A stretch of 64,000 nt of DNA, from NCBI GenBank assembly GCA_039619475.1, contig CM077115.1, positions 503,647,352 through 503,711,351 on the forward strand, given 5' to 3'. The stretch's first letter is position 1; every line of letters begins with the position of its first letter. Source of the stretch: Icerya purchasi (taxonomy: Eukaryota > Arthropoda > Insecta > Hemiptera > Monophlebidae). Of the stretch, positions 38,100 to 49,604 are shown one piece after another. The position numbers and the translations under genes were made by a program. Below the pieces are notes generated by a model. That model had not been told where the DNA came from and searched no databases. It saw nothing but the letters and a program-made list of their open reading frames with translations.

Positions 38100-38800
38100 A
38101 TGGTATATTTAAATGTTTTTTTATTATAAGGCACTCACGGGTTCGAGACTTGTCTCGTCCCGGATCTAAGTCGCTCCCAAGTTTACCCAGCCTGAAATAA
38201 TTGGGTACCAGAGAAATCTGGGAAAGTAAAGGCGAATCCCTATACGTATATATCTACTTTTGAAATTGTATCATATTCTACATGTACAAGTTGGTTCGAA
38301 TATAATAGATGTTGTCCTCCAAGCTAAATATTTTAATCGATTAAAGCTATAAAACTTAACTTTCACATTGCAACCTCTGTCACAGATTTACTAACAGAAT
38401 CTGTTCTTGAAAGTAAATGTTTCACTTATATCATTTTTTTAAACGGTTAATCTTAATAAACAGTTCTAATTACTCAGATTCCTAATAATAATTTTATTAG
38501 TGGTCCTCAAATAAATTTTTAAACTTAGCTTTTTTTCTGCTATTCCTTTTCCCATGCAGTCTCAAAACTTCGCATTCTACCCATATTCGTTCTTTTGCAG
38601 TCTTTAAAATATATTACAGAGGAGTATAATATCATCATCCCTATTTCAAAATGGCATATAAATTCCCTAAGAAGTTACGATTATTGCGATTTTCGTCAAT
38701 ATAATTATCATTAGCATTTGTATTATGTCCCCTAAGATAGGTCTGTGAATGCAATCTTTCACTTTTCAACATTTTTTCCACCCTTCTTTCCTAAGCAGGC
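38100..38800. other. No gene; non-coding repeat-like segment
   Basis: A segment at 38130-38230 includes GGTTCGAGACT, which fits the pol III B-box consensus, then TTTACCCAGCCTGAAATAAT and GGGTACCAGAGAAA. It looks like a dispersed non-coding repeat, but no A box or tRNA fold could be placed. The rest is AT-rich. Confidence 0.3.
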
Positions 38801-39807
38801 ATCTTCATGTTAATCAAAATATCTGTCATACTAGGCTCAAAATCTGCTTTAGGTGTCGGAGCTGCTTTTATTCTTCCTGATATCAACTATTCTGGGTCTT
38901 TTCAACTCCCTTCCTTTTCTTCTGTCTTTTTAGCCGAATCCATGGCTATTTTACGCGCTATCCTTTTTATATCCTCAACATCCAAGTTATCGAAATTCGT
39001 CATATGCTCTGATTCGAAAAGCGTTTTTTATTAGCCATCTCGTCTCCCTTCCCTAAACCATCGTCAGATCCTATTATTCTTTATATTCGTTCCTTAATTT
39101 ATAATTTATTAACATCCCGTTCTATCCTAATTGACCCGTTCTGGATTCCGGGCCACTGCGGCATCGTTGGTAACGATCTTGCCGATTCATTGGCATACCT
39201 AGCTGCAGTAAATGGCCGTTTCATAGACAGATTCTCCCCCCCCCCCAATGGCTTTGCCCTCTCTCTTATCGTTTTCACCCGGACTTTTGGACTGATCATT
39301 ATCCGTCTCTTTTCTCCAATCCTAACTCCTTTTACCTTGCTATACAACCCTCTCCACCCACTTTTTCCTGGTTTAATAATTTTCCCTGCATCGGCCGTTC
39401 TGTTATTTCTTCCATAATTCGCCTTCGCTTTAATCACAGTTTGCTTCCCGCCTCCTTCTTTCGTTTTAATATTGTTCAGTCTCCCTTGTGTCATTCTCCT
39501 ATCTTAAATTTGACCTGTGATGTAAATCACCTTCTATTCGAATGCTTTTCCATCTCCTCGGAACGCCGCGCAGTCCTTTATTTTAATTTGCTTGGCCTTG
39601 ACCTCCTGACTCCTTACTGTACCCACTACATTCTTGCTCTTCCTTCTTCTTCTGTTATTCCTGTATTGGCTACCTTCATTTCTTCTGTTTCTAATCGCTT
39701 CCTGATATAACTTGCAAATCCCCCTACGTTTCATCATTCTGTTAATCCTTTGTGTTGGGTAAATGTCCTGTGTTGACGCGTCCAAGGAAGATAAAAAAAA
39801 AAAAAAA
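38801..39807 (+). mobile_element. LINE family A fragment (RNase H and C-terminus)
   Basis: RNase H pieces on the plus strand: SALGVGAAFILPDINYSGSF with VFLAESMAILRAI (38.85-38.97 kb), VICSDSKSVF (39.0 kb) and DPFWIPGHCGIVGNDLADSL (39.13-39.2 kb). Then come CDVNHLLFEC (39.52-39.55 kb) and a 3' end GTTGACGCGTCCAAGG plus an A tail (39791-39807). A C10 run near 39236 lies at one of the frame breaks. Decayed. Confidence 0.8.
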
Positions 39808-40087
39808 GTTATTACCGTGATGGGCCAATTTTTTTCGAAATTTTTTATCAAAATAACCCGCTAGATGAATATGTATGATCAGCATTTCTCAAGTCTTTGT
39901 AAGAGGAAATAATTTTTTAAGCGATATATGAACGAAAAAAGGGCATTGAAAACCACCGATTTATTTTCTAAACAAATTAATTCCTAATTTCGCGCTGGTG
40001 TTTTTTTGATTCAATGATTATTTTACGCCTTAAATTTGATATTAACTGAAGAAAAAAAAAATTGAAAATTCACTAACATTAAACTAG
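39808..40087. other. No recognised gene
   Basis: AT-rich, nothing recognised. Confidence 0.4.
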
Positions 40088-40200
40088 GTGGGGTCTACTT
40101 GGAAAAAGGACGAGGCCGAAACGTAACGAGGCTGAAATGAACTAGGCCAAAACGTGTCGGGGCCAAATCGTCGAAGCCAAAACGGTAGAGACCCGCTTCG
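40088..40200. repeat. Degenerate minisatellite, about 16-bp unit
   Basis: About six imperfect copies of a GAGGCCRAAACG-centred unit occur, with variants GAGGCCGAAACG, GAGGCTGAAATG, TAGGCCAAAACG, GGGGCCAAATCG and GAAGCCAAAACG. It is GC-rich against AT-rich flanks. Confidence 0.75.
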
Positions 40201-40986
40201 ACGACCGCATAGAGTTTAACACGAGCATATAACAAAAATATATACTTCGAGTCTCGGTAATTTTTATCTCAAAATTTTTCAAAAATTTGTAAAAAAAGAT
40301 CCATACCAGCCTTATTAACAAAAGTGTTCTTTTTTTTTTTTTTTTTTTTTATTTTGGCTTGGTGGTGTTGTTGACCGAGTTTAAAGGAAAATACGTGAGC
40401 TCTACCAAAAATACATGATAAGAAATCATAACCGTTTCATTTTTTACTTTATACGTACACACAATCTGTCTAATTAAATGAGCGGTCGTGTTAATGATAG
40501 ATAGTAAAAGTCTTAATGGAACACATGTAATCGTCATTCTCTATCGGTGTAACTACTCGTCTTCTTATGTGCATTGAATGAATACAACCATGCATACCGA
40601 TTGGTTTGTTCGTATTCGGCGATGAATTTAATATTAGTTAATTGATTATATTGGATCGTTTTTTTTTTGAATCGAATACTCCACACCTTTCATAAGTTTA
40701 CATGCTATACGGCCGTTGTGAATATCCTTCATTGTCTATTTCAATCTCTTCTTTAATATCGTCGGAATATCTAGGCGTTTTTATGTATTTCGTAATTTTT
40801 TACATACCGTGATGCACTAAAAATTTTTGATTCAATTTTTTTTTTATAATATTTGATTTACTCGCTGCGTTCTATGGGATCGTATAGGTTTTAGAATGGT
40901 TCTGTATAATAGTAATTTCTATCGGCAACAGAGACTAATTGTTACGAAGTGGTCAATATGTACACACTTTGCAATATTTAATGCTT
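40201..40986. other. No recognised gene
   Basis: AT-rich with a T run at about 40329-40350. Nothing coding was recognised. Confidence 0.4.
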
Positions 40987-41370
40987 TTCCCCCTTTGGCT
41001 CGTTATCCAGCAGCCTTTAGTCAGAAGCAATTAAGAGGGGAATGAGTCGAACATAAATCCGATCGGATATCATTAATAAGAAGGAATAATTAGCAGGAAT
41101 GGTAAATGTGGAAGCAAAGGACAGGATTTAAGAAGTAGGAAGCCTAAATTTCAGCAAACTGGAAGTAAAGCGCTCCGCAGAAAGAACACGTGATCCGCGT
41201 CGCAAACAAATGCATCATTTGAATGAAAAGAACATGAGGGGAGAAATGCAACGAAAAGCAGAGCGGAATGAATGCAGTAACGAGGCGATCAAAACAACGG
41301 CAAATAGTGGAGAGAACAACAGAACGACGAAATGAAGGAATCAGAGAAACCGTCAATTTAATAACAACAC
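40987..41370 (-). mobile_element. LINE family A 3' fragment
   Basis: The minus strand encodes a decayed C-terminus (FHSNDAFVCDADHVFF) aligned with CDANHIFFEC in the better copies. It ends GGATAACGAGCCAAAGGGGG, a diverged GGTTGACGAGCCCAA. Confidence 0.65.
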
Positions 41371-41667
41371 AGGTTGAGCAGCCAGCCGGTTCTGGTTAGC
41401 CGTTTTATCAGTGGCCATAACTAAGTGGATCTTTAGCGGAAGATGCCGTGTTATTACCGTTTCTCCAGCCAGCGAGTGACAACCGGAACGATTACAACAG
41501 TTCGTTGATCGTGTCCAAACATTCTAATCTCAGAAACGTCAGTCTGTAGACTTGATGTAAACAGAACGGATTTCTCATTTCTCTCTCTCAAACTAGCAGA
41601 GGGCCAAGCACATCACAGAGTTTAACTTCGCTTTGTAAATTCTGTGTACAAGCGTTGATCACTATGT
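41371..41667. other. No recognised gene
   Basis: Nothing was recognised between the LINE fragment and the duplicated segment. Confidence 0.4.
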
Positions 41668-42135
41668 ACTTTGTTTATTTGAATACACGTTAATAGCACG
41701 AGCAGGCCCCAGCAAAACGTGCCTAATATTGAGCATATTTGCTAAAATATTTATGTGCGTGGCCGCGGGAATGACAACTCCGAGAGGTATGCTGAAAACA
41801 TGCTATATTGTACTGAATAGTAATGACAATGTCAATTAGGCAAAGATGCGCAGACATGAGAAATTGAAATGCTATACTTCACCCAACATTCAAACATGAG
41901 CAGCTTACTCAGCATCATTTATGCATTATAAATCCCAAAGCAGCTGCGCGTGGGCTTCTATTTTCACCCTGATACGTCTGTGTATAGACTCCAACGATGG
42001 GTGCATGTAGATAAGAAATCGTTCACATGGCAGGATAGCAGAAACAATCTAAATGAAGGGGCTCGCATGTTTGTAACTTACACTTTCTGTTGGTATGAGA
42101 AATATTATTCTATTAGATGCAATGATAGAAGGTAG
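41668..42135. repeat. Diverged tandem duplication, unit 1
   Basis: It aligns with 42285-42780 across most of its length. Landmarks are TTTGCTAAAATATTTATG against TTTGCTAAGATATTTATA, GAGAGGTATGC in both, GGCAAAGATGCG in both, and GAGAAATATTATTCTATTAGA against GAGAAATATGCTGTTAGA. A 61-codon open frame in this unit (41950-42135) is not conserved in unit 2, so the unit is probably non-coding. Function is unknown. Confidence 0.75.
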
Positions 42136-42284
42136 TTAAGTTCCCAACAAGTAAGAACGCACGATTCTATCAGAAAAAAAAAAAAAAAAAAGTGTTTATG
42201 CGTGAGGTATTTGCATTGTACAGTTTTTAAAGTGCACAATCGGGGAAAAACATCAAGCCACAACAACTCGCATTGAAGAAGAAT

Positions 42285-42780
42285 ACACTTTGTTATCTGA
42301 ATGCATGTTAAGATAATAGCATGCGCAAGGATCAACAAAATACGATCAATCTGCATTTGCTAAGATATTTATACGTGCCGGTGAGTGTGATAACTTCAAG
42401 AGAGGTATGCAACAGCATGGTATATATTGCACTAAACAGTAAAAACGATAACTATCAGGCAAAGATGCGGCAGGTATTAGAAAGTAAAATACTACACCCC
42501 CAGATAATATTTCAGTAATGAAGTAATGAGTAGCTTATTTGGTATCAATTAAAGAGGCAATATGGACGTCTATAACGCCTGCACGTGTGAAGATAAGTAT
42601 ACTCTGTGTAGATTCCAACAATGTAAGTATGTAGGTGGTAAACTCTATCAAGCAGTATCAATGATAATAAGTTTATCCAATGGGAGGAAATAATGAAGAT
42701 GTCTCTATGTACGGAACTTACATTTCCTCCTGGCGGTAAGAGAAATATGCTGTTAGATGCAGTGGCAAAGGGTTCCGAGA
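42285..42780. repeat. Diverged tandem duplication, unit 2
   Basis: This is the second copy of the 41668-42135 unit in the same orientation, offset by about 620-640 bp. Divergence is substantial, with many substitutions and small indels, so the duplication is old. An A run at 42175-42191 separates the units. Confidence 0.75.
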
Positions 42781-42884
42781 GAGCTTGGCGGTGTCCAAGT
42801 TTCGCTTTGCTCTTCCTCAGTAATTTTTCTTTCTATTCTGTCGTTACAGATGAATTAATTAATTAATTAATTTTTCTGTTTTTT

Positions 42885-43195
42885 TTAAATGGGTTCGTCA
42901 ACATGGACATTGGTTCAAGAGATGAATTAATTAACTACCCTACCTCTCACTGTATTTATATTGCATCAAATCGCTATTTCTCAAATTATCTAATTATCTC
43001 CGACTCCGTTAGTTTAAATCTATTCTCGCCTTTTCCTTCTCATTTCTGCGACATGATCATTCTTCATATACGATTTCTCATTTATGATATTTTTAATGCA
43101 TCATCTTATTGTTGGTCTATTGTGGGTTCCTAATCATAGAGACATCGTCTCGATTGGTAATGAAACGGTGGATACTTTCATTTTCGCTTCTATTT
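42885..43195. mobile_element. LINE family A scraps, head to head
   Basis: A minus-oriented 3' scrap (TTTTTTTTAAATGGGTTCGT at about 42882-42901, the complement of a GACGAACCCA end) adjoins a plus-oriented RNase H scrap. The latter has CIYIASNRYFSNYLIISDSV at 42.95-43.01 kb and matches the RNase H of the 36.4-kb copy. Two insertions or a rearrangement meet here. Confidence 0.6.
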
Positions 43196-43289
43196 CATGA
43201 AAATTTATAGTAGAAGAGACCACAAAAAAAAAAAAAAAACAAAAAAAAAACTAACAAGAAACAGTGATAAATGTTAAATTTTACATAAT

Positions 43290-44076
43290 AGGTCAAATTA
43301 AAACCTAATTAAGCCAGCCATCATTGATTCCTTGAGCGCCCTTCAGGGCATATCTTCTCCCCTTCCTGATCATTCGTGTGACACACTTTGTCGTTCTCCG
43401 TATACGTTCACTCATTCATAATTTTTCCTCTCTCCGTTCAATTAAAACATTGACTTGCTGTAGGTACCTAGCCACTTGGGCACATTAGATAATGAAGCGG
43501 CTAATTCCTCGGCTCCGGCTGCTGCTGCTGCTTCCTCTCGTCTTTCTTTTTTTTAAATTCCGTCTGCTAACCTCTTATCGATATATGTAAATGCTTCCAT
43601 ATCAGAATATTGTAATCGGATATTTACGCTCCCTTCTTTTCTAATAATCATTCGTTTTATCTGTCTGTTTAGCCTACTCTTCCTTCCTATTCATGATTTA
43701 TTTTACATCCCTCGACGTTCTCCGTTTTTCGTATGCGTTTTGGTCATTCTTTGCTGCCTTCCTTCAGATTTCGCTTTTCCCTAATTTCCTTCCCACACTG
43801 TCCCCTCCATGCTGATAATACAGTTTTTGCGACGCCGATTATGTGTTCTTCCTGTGTTCATCTCTTTTGTATTCTTATTCGGTTGAGGCTTGGACTTCCT
43901 ACTACTTTTTGCGCTTCTTATATTCTGTCTTTTCCTTTCCAATTAATTATTTCTGTTATTTGTAGGAAAACGATTTCTAATCGGATTAAAATATAACCGA
44001 TTTCTTTTCTTACTATTTGTTTCTGGGCGAAGGTCCTCTCGGTTGACGAGCCCAAGAAAAAAAAACAAAAAAAAAT
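43290..44076 (+). mobile_element. LINE family A fragment with clean 3' end
   Basis: Plus strand: an RNase H C-terminal motif VPSHLGTLDNEAANSSA (43.47-43.52 kb), RMRFGHSLLPSFRFRFS (43.73-43.78 kb), then the 3' UTR with CGGATTAAAATATAACCGA, TTTGTTTCTGGGC and GGTTGACGAGCCCAAG plus an A-rich tail. Together with the 19.98-kb copy it defines the family 3' end. Confidence 0.8.
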
Positions 44077-45180
44077 AACAGCTATCATAGGGTTAAGCAG
44101 TGATTTTTTGTTCAAGTGGAATTCCAATCTACCGCACGTTAAGTCGACTGATCCATCGAAATTTCCAATAATTGACTCAGAATTCATGTCAGTTTCTGAT
44201 GTACCATAATATCAAATCAAATCAAATAATTCTATTATTATTACTATTATTACAAAATCCATCTATGCGCAGAAATTGCGCGAACAATGGGATAATTCAA
44301 TAAAAAAGTTGGATACAATTTAAAAAAAAAAAAGAAAAAAAAAGGATTTCTTATAAATAACGAATTAAAACGATGCATTCGAAACTTAAATATAAAGAAA
44401 AAATGTAAATACAACTTAAATTACTAAGTGCAAGAATGAAACAATGGAAAAAGCTATAAATTTTGGTAAAAAAAAATATATATACATACACATATACACA
44501 CATATACATACATACATATATGTACATATCGGTTATATTAACATCGAACATGGTAGACGAAAATTTTAAAAATTAGAACAAAGAAAGAGTATGCTGCAGT
44601 TATGAATTAAAAGAGAAATGTAAAAGTAACCGTAAGAACTAGTATAGATAAATTTAAAAGCTGTTTACGATTAACAAGCAGATAATGGATTAGTGATGAA
44701 TGGGTCATATATTTGCGCACTTATACTACTTTCGAAATTATGTCATATACATTTACGTCTCTTTTTGTAATTTTTTAGATTTTTAATATTATCTAAGAGA
44801 ACATTTGGAAACAACTGATTATGGATTAATAGGGATGTTTATTAAATTTTGGTACAATCGATACTTCTTTAACACAGCCCCTAGTTATACTGCCCTTAAC
44901 GAAGAATCCAAATTCGTTTTTGTATTTAAGTAGGAATATTAGTAGCTGAGTTTTATATAATACATGAAATATGATAAAATTTACAATACGAATCGGAATC
45001 CTTATTTTTGTCAACTAATTTGAATAACATTCCATGCGCAAGTATTTTATTTGATTCAAATGGTACTCTGCAACATTGCTCCAGTGTATTAAACCGTATA
45101 TTAGAAGTGGTTGTTAAAGGGACAGATATAATAAGTGGTTTCCACTAAAAAAACTCACTCAGATAATAGAAAATCTGTAA
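44077..45180. other. No gene; short CA/TA tracts
   Basis: AT-rich, with ATACAT/ACATAC repeats at about 44477-44530. Nothing coding was recognised. Confidence 0.45.
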
Positions 45181-46850
45181 TTAAGCTTTCTTAGTTTTTA
45201 TTCTAAACAGTTTGTATGTACATTCCGCAATAATCTACACCGGGTCTAAGATTACGCCTAGATACACTTAATCTCACCAACTCCGTCTTTGGCCGTATTA
45301 CTATTTAAATCTAACCTGACACTATCCCATCTGTTCCGGAGGACATGGCTATAGACCACATATTTCGTTTTATTTAAATTTACTATTAGTTTATTATTAT
45401 TGAATACAGTATTTACGTCCTTCTGAGCTAGCTAGTTGTTGCAGAGTTTGAATATGTCGCGAACTAGTCACACAATTACTGTGCTATCGGCATACGAGAA
45501 TATTTGTCCGGTGAGATTAGATAATTCATTTATATCTATACTAGAAATAAAATTGGTCCCAAATTACTACCTCGAGGGACTCCGCAATTCTGAGTCGTAT
45601 AACCACTCTACACTTTATTTATCTTTATCGCATATTTTCTTTGAGACAAGTACGATTTAAACCAATCGTATATCCTCCCACGGAAACCAGATGAATATAG
45701 TTTAACTAAAAGAATCTTGTGATCAATTATATCGAAAGCTTATCAAAATAAACCGCTAAACAGGGTTTTTCACGTTCTAGATTCTCAGTTAATCAGTGTT
45801 GTACCTTTTCCTTCTAAAAACCCATATCGGTTAGTGCTAAAAAAGTTTTTACTATATAAGAAATTTAATAACATTTTAATCTTTATACACTTTTTGAAAA
45901 TTTTTGACATAGCGGGTAAAATGCATATGGGGGGGGGCTGTAATTGGCTAATTCACATTTATCCCCCGGTTTTTATACACTACAGTAATTATTCCAACTT
46001 TTAAAATTTCTGGAAATTTTCCTGCACTAATCGATTCGTTAAACAAGTAAGTGTATTAATGGTTTGGAAAAAAAAAGCCCAATTTTCTTTTATTAATATT
46101 GTTGACAAACCATCAGCACCGAAGGACGATTTATTAAGCAGTGACTGCAACGCATTATTTACTTCTCTTTCTGTAAATTCGATAAAACCGAAAAAGAATA
46201 TCGGACAACGAAGTGTTGCTCGTGAAAGGGTTCATTGTTAAAACATTAATTTTTAAGTGGATCGTTTACAGAGATAGAAAAGTAATTATTAAAAAGATCA
46301 GCGATCTCGAACTCACGACCATCAACAGATAATCCTTTTTCATTGCTTCTATTTATTTCACGAATTGTGTGATTTTTATTTTCCAATAATTTTTTTTTGA
46401 TCATGTTCACACATTCCTTTAACATCGAACTGTAATCATTTCTTTTTGCCACTCTAGTTAATTTTTGCACCTGCTTAGACATTTTTTTGTATTCTGAAAG
46501 TGAAACATCATCACCGGCAGAAAATTTAAGTTGCTTGTGAAGTTCATTTTTTTTTACATGTTAAATCAATTATTTCATTGGCTATCCAATCATTTCGCCT
46601 TCTCATGCAGCTTTTTTACTCTTCTTGTATATTTACTTTCCTGTAAGAATTGAGTAATCATGTTAACAAAATTATCAAATTTGGAATCAATGGACTGATG
46701 AGTATTGTAAACAAAATCTAACTGAATCTTTGTTCCGAAAAAGGAATTTTATTAATACGAACTTCATTCGGAGATGGCTTTAAGGAAACATCATTGTAAC
46801 TAAGTCTATGCTCACCGCACAGTGGTCACTAAATCCCCTACATCAAGAAC
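45180..46850 (-). mobile_element. Decayed LINE reverse transcriptase region
   Basis: The minus strand gives, in order, a pre-RT segment with EIADLFNNYFSISV (46.27-46.32 kb), a region with FSKIFDML (45.9 kb), NCGVPRGSNLGPI (45.56-45.6 kb) and FSYADSTVIV (45.48-45.5 kb). In the last, the second catalytic Asp is replaced by Ser. A post-active-site KTKYVVYSH segment follows (45.36 kb). Many stops. The pattern suits a Jockey/CR1-type element without RNase H. The borders are approximate. Confidence 0.7.
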
Positions 46851-48731
46851 CTTATACTTAGGGCTAGAATTCAACACGTCACACTCTAAACTTCGATAAT
46901 AATAATAATAATTAAGGATTGCCAACGATCAGACTATTAAACATATAATGAAATGTCGATTATAGTTCTTCGGCTGAAATATAAAAAGAATTTAAGTTAT
47001 ACAAGTTATTTAGTTGGGGGATTTTAAAAAAAGTTTATACTTGCAATCGCAGCATTTATAAGATCTGCCAGAACTTCTCTGATAATAATAAAATGAAAAA
47101 CTAAACTTAATTAAACATTTTACTGTTGGAGTCCATGCTTTTGCACACACGTAATAATGTCACTTTAAATAAAAAGCCGATCCGGTTTCGAAGATCACAC
47201 GGCTCTGTATAATCGCGGTTTTAATGAAAATTTTTCCCTGTGACGAGACCTCAGAAAACAAATACCTGCAAAATACATTAAGTACTTTGAGAATTTGATC
47301 GAGAATAATTTTCGGCCAAAGTTTATAAAATAAAAAACACTAATGATCAAAGAAAAAGAACCGGATGAAGAGAATTCCATCGAGATCCGTAGAAATAGTG
47401 AATTAAGAACATATTTTCCGAAATGTTCAGTTCGACATTTGATCTTGATTAAATTATTACTGTACAGTACTTACGAAGCTGATCTATAAAGATTAAATGG
47501 TTCGCGCGTGAAAATATTTGTCCGATTTCAATACGGGGTGGTGACGCGTTTATTTGTTTAAACAACGTGTAACTCAAAAATGTTCTCAGGTCGGCAACTG
47601 TTGATACAGCTGCGCGTGTTTAGCGAAAATAAAACGAAACGGTTAAAAACAAACAATCACGTTTACCTTGTTTACGAGAGTATTAGTCAGAATAACTCCC
47701 ACCTTTAGTCACGTCGCTTAAAAATACTAGTTCAATCTGCCTTATATAATAGCCAGTTCGACGAGTAACAGATTATTGAAGTACCAAAAGTCCTGCAAAA
47801 GCGCGAATTTAAATTTTTAGAGGTATTCGTCTCAATATAAGGTAATTCAAAAGTTCATTTTTCACATCACATATTAGTATGTTAATTTTTTTTTAGTTTT
47901 AAATTTTTTCGGCGAAAAGAAAAAAAGAAGATGATTAACTCTTTTCGCGGGACGTTTATTGAAGGAGCTTTCAGATCGAAATTTGAGAAGGGCCTTTAAG
48001 TGCCAAGTTGGTCGAATTAGAAAAAAAATAAACTTCGTAATCGTTTTTATTGCACAAAAATGCGAGCTACGGCGACAGGATCGGGGTCTTTCGAAAGGCT
48101 GCAACTAATCTGAATATAATTTCCGGCAATGTTACATAAATTCAGCGAGCGAAATTTAGGCCTATACATTTCAAAAAAATCCCGAATCTGCAGTGTTTCT
48201 TGACTTCATTAAAATGTACGACTGAAGATAATACAAAAGTTCCCCCGGATGCAATCTCAACTTCCCGATTAAATGAAACTTCTGCATCGCACGTTAGCCC
48301 GAAATTTTCTCATTTTAAATTCTAACACTTCTGAAACTGCACCGCGGGCCAAAATTGTTATTTTTTTCTCGAAATATTCCAACCACTTTCCTCCTTTAAC
48401 TGTTGAAGTCGAAACCCGTTTTGTTCACTTTAAATAAGAATAAATTAGCCCGGTCGACGTAGTTTGTAATTAAATTATGTTTCCTTCGCGTGCAAAATTC
48501 CCTTTTTTCCCTTTTTTTAAATTTACTTCAATAAAACACAACCAAAAACGATCACTCGTATGTTATCTTAAAAGGCGACCTAGTTGTCTGATTTCTGCTG
48601 ACGCCCCACCAGCCGAACCGGCACTTACTTTATTAAGAGTCACTTCGAGCTAAGAACATTTCTTTTCTCGTCGTCATACGTGGCTTTACCGCATATTTTT
48701 CCGACTAGACAAACATTCTTCAGTTTCATTT
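46851..48731. other. No recognised gene
   Basis: About 1.9 kb of AT-rich sequence with only short frames of no recognised family. Confidence 0.4.
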
Positions 48732-49604
48732 TTAGATATTTATTCTTTGTTCGACTTCTTCGTCAATGATCGCATTAATTCTCCGCCGCATCATCACGCC
48801 GATAAGATCAATAAGAAAAAAATTCGATTCGAAGCCATCGAGCACCTTAACAAATATTCTCGATGATAGCAAGTTTCCAGAGTCGCTAATATTGCGAATT
48901 TCAAAAAAGTACTCCAGCAGAAGTTCTCGCGCAGATTTTAATAATACGAATAAGCAGATCGGGTTATTGTCCCCCAATAGACTTTTGCCATATACATCTT
49001 TTGCAGCATGTGGTTCACGCAAAGATAAGGAATTTTACAAATATTTGCAAAGATGTCGATTTTTTTTTTTTTTTCTTCTTTGCTCACCAAATAAAAGGCA
49101 TCGATTAATATTTGACAGAAATTGCAATATGGAGGTTATTCAGATATCGGAGCATACTTAGCAATAGTGATGTTGAAGAAACTGAGGGGTGATAACAGTG
49201 CAAGGGTGACAACAGAGCAAGGGTGAAAATGGAAAATCGAAGACTGCGCTGTAAGAAGCAGAAATGTTAAATTTAAGGATTAAGGCAAGAAACATCCAGA
49301 AGACGGTGCACTCGAAAAGGATATATTGTCACAACTATTAGGAGATTCTTGGTCATCGGTGAGAAGCAAAGAGCAACAAGGGAGAAGTCTGAAAGTGGAA
49401 CTATGGCATAAAGGAAGCAGGCTAAAAGTGCAACCGATGACACAATGAAGAGATTGTGTGACATTGTAAAGGAGGAAAATTGTAAAATCAAGAAAGGTAA
49501 ATAAAAAGGTAAAAAGAACATTATCAGTTCTCGGCTGATAGAACAATTGTTTCGAGGTGTGATGTTTATACGGCCAGGTCTGATGCTGACATTTCGAACC
49601 GTCG
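48732..49604. other. Unassigned open frames, no gene supported
   Basis: A 131-codon plus-strand frame (48766-49161) overlaps a 96-codon minus-strand frame (48732-49022), and a 121-codon minus frame spans 49273-49638. None resembles a known family, and the long T run at 49061-49074 lies inside the plus frame. They are more likely chance or repeat-derived than genes. Confidence 0.3.

Noticed and set aside
38149..38159. Perfect pol III B-box-like GGTTCGAGACT, considered as a tRNA or SINE head
   Set aside because: No A box at the right distance and no cloverleaf could be built.
39099..39851. Minus-strand frames of 131 and 105 codons
   Set aside because: They are antisense to family A RNase H and C-terminal sequence.
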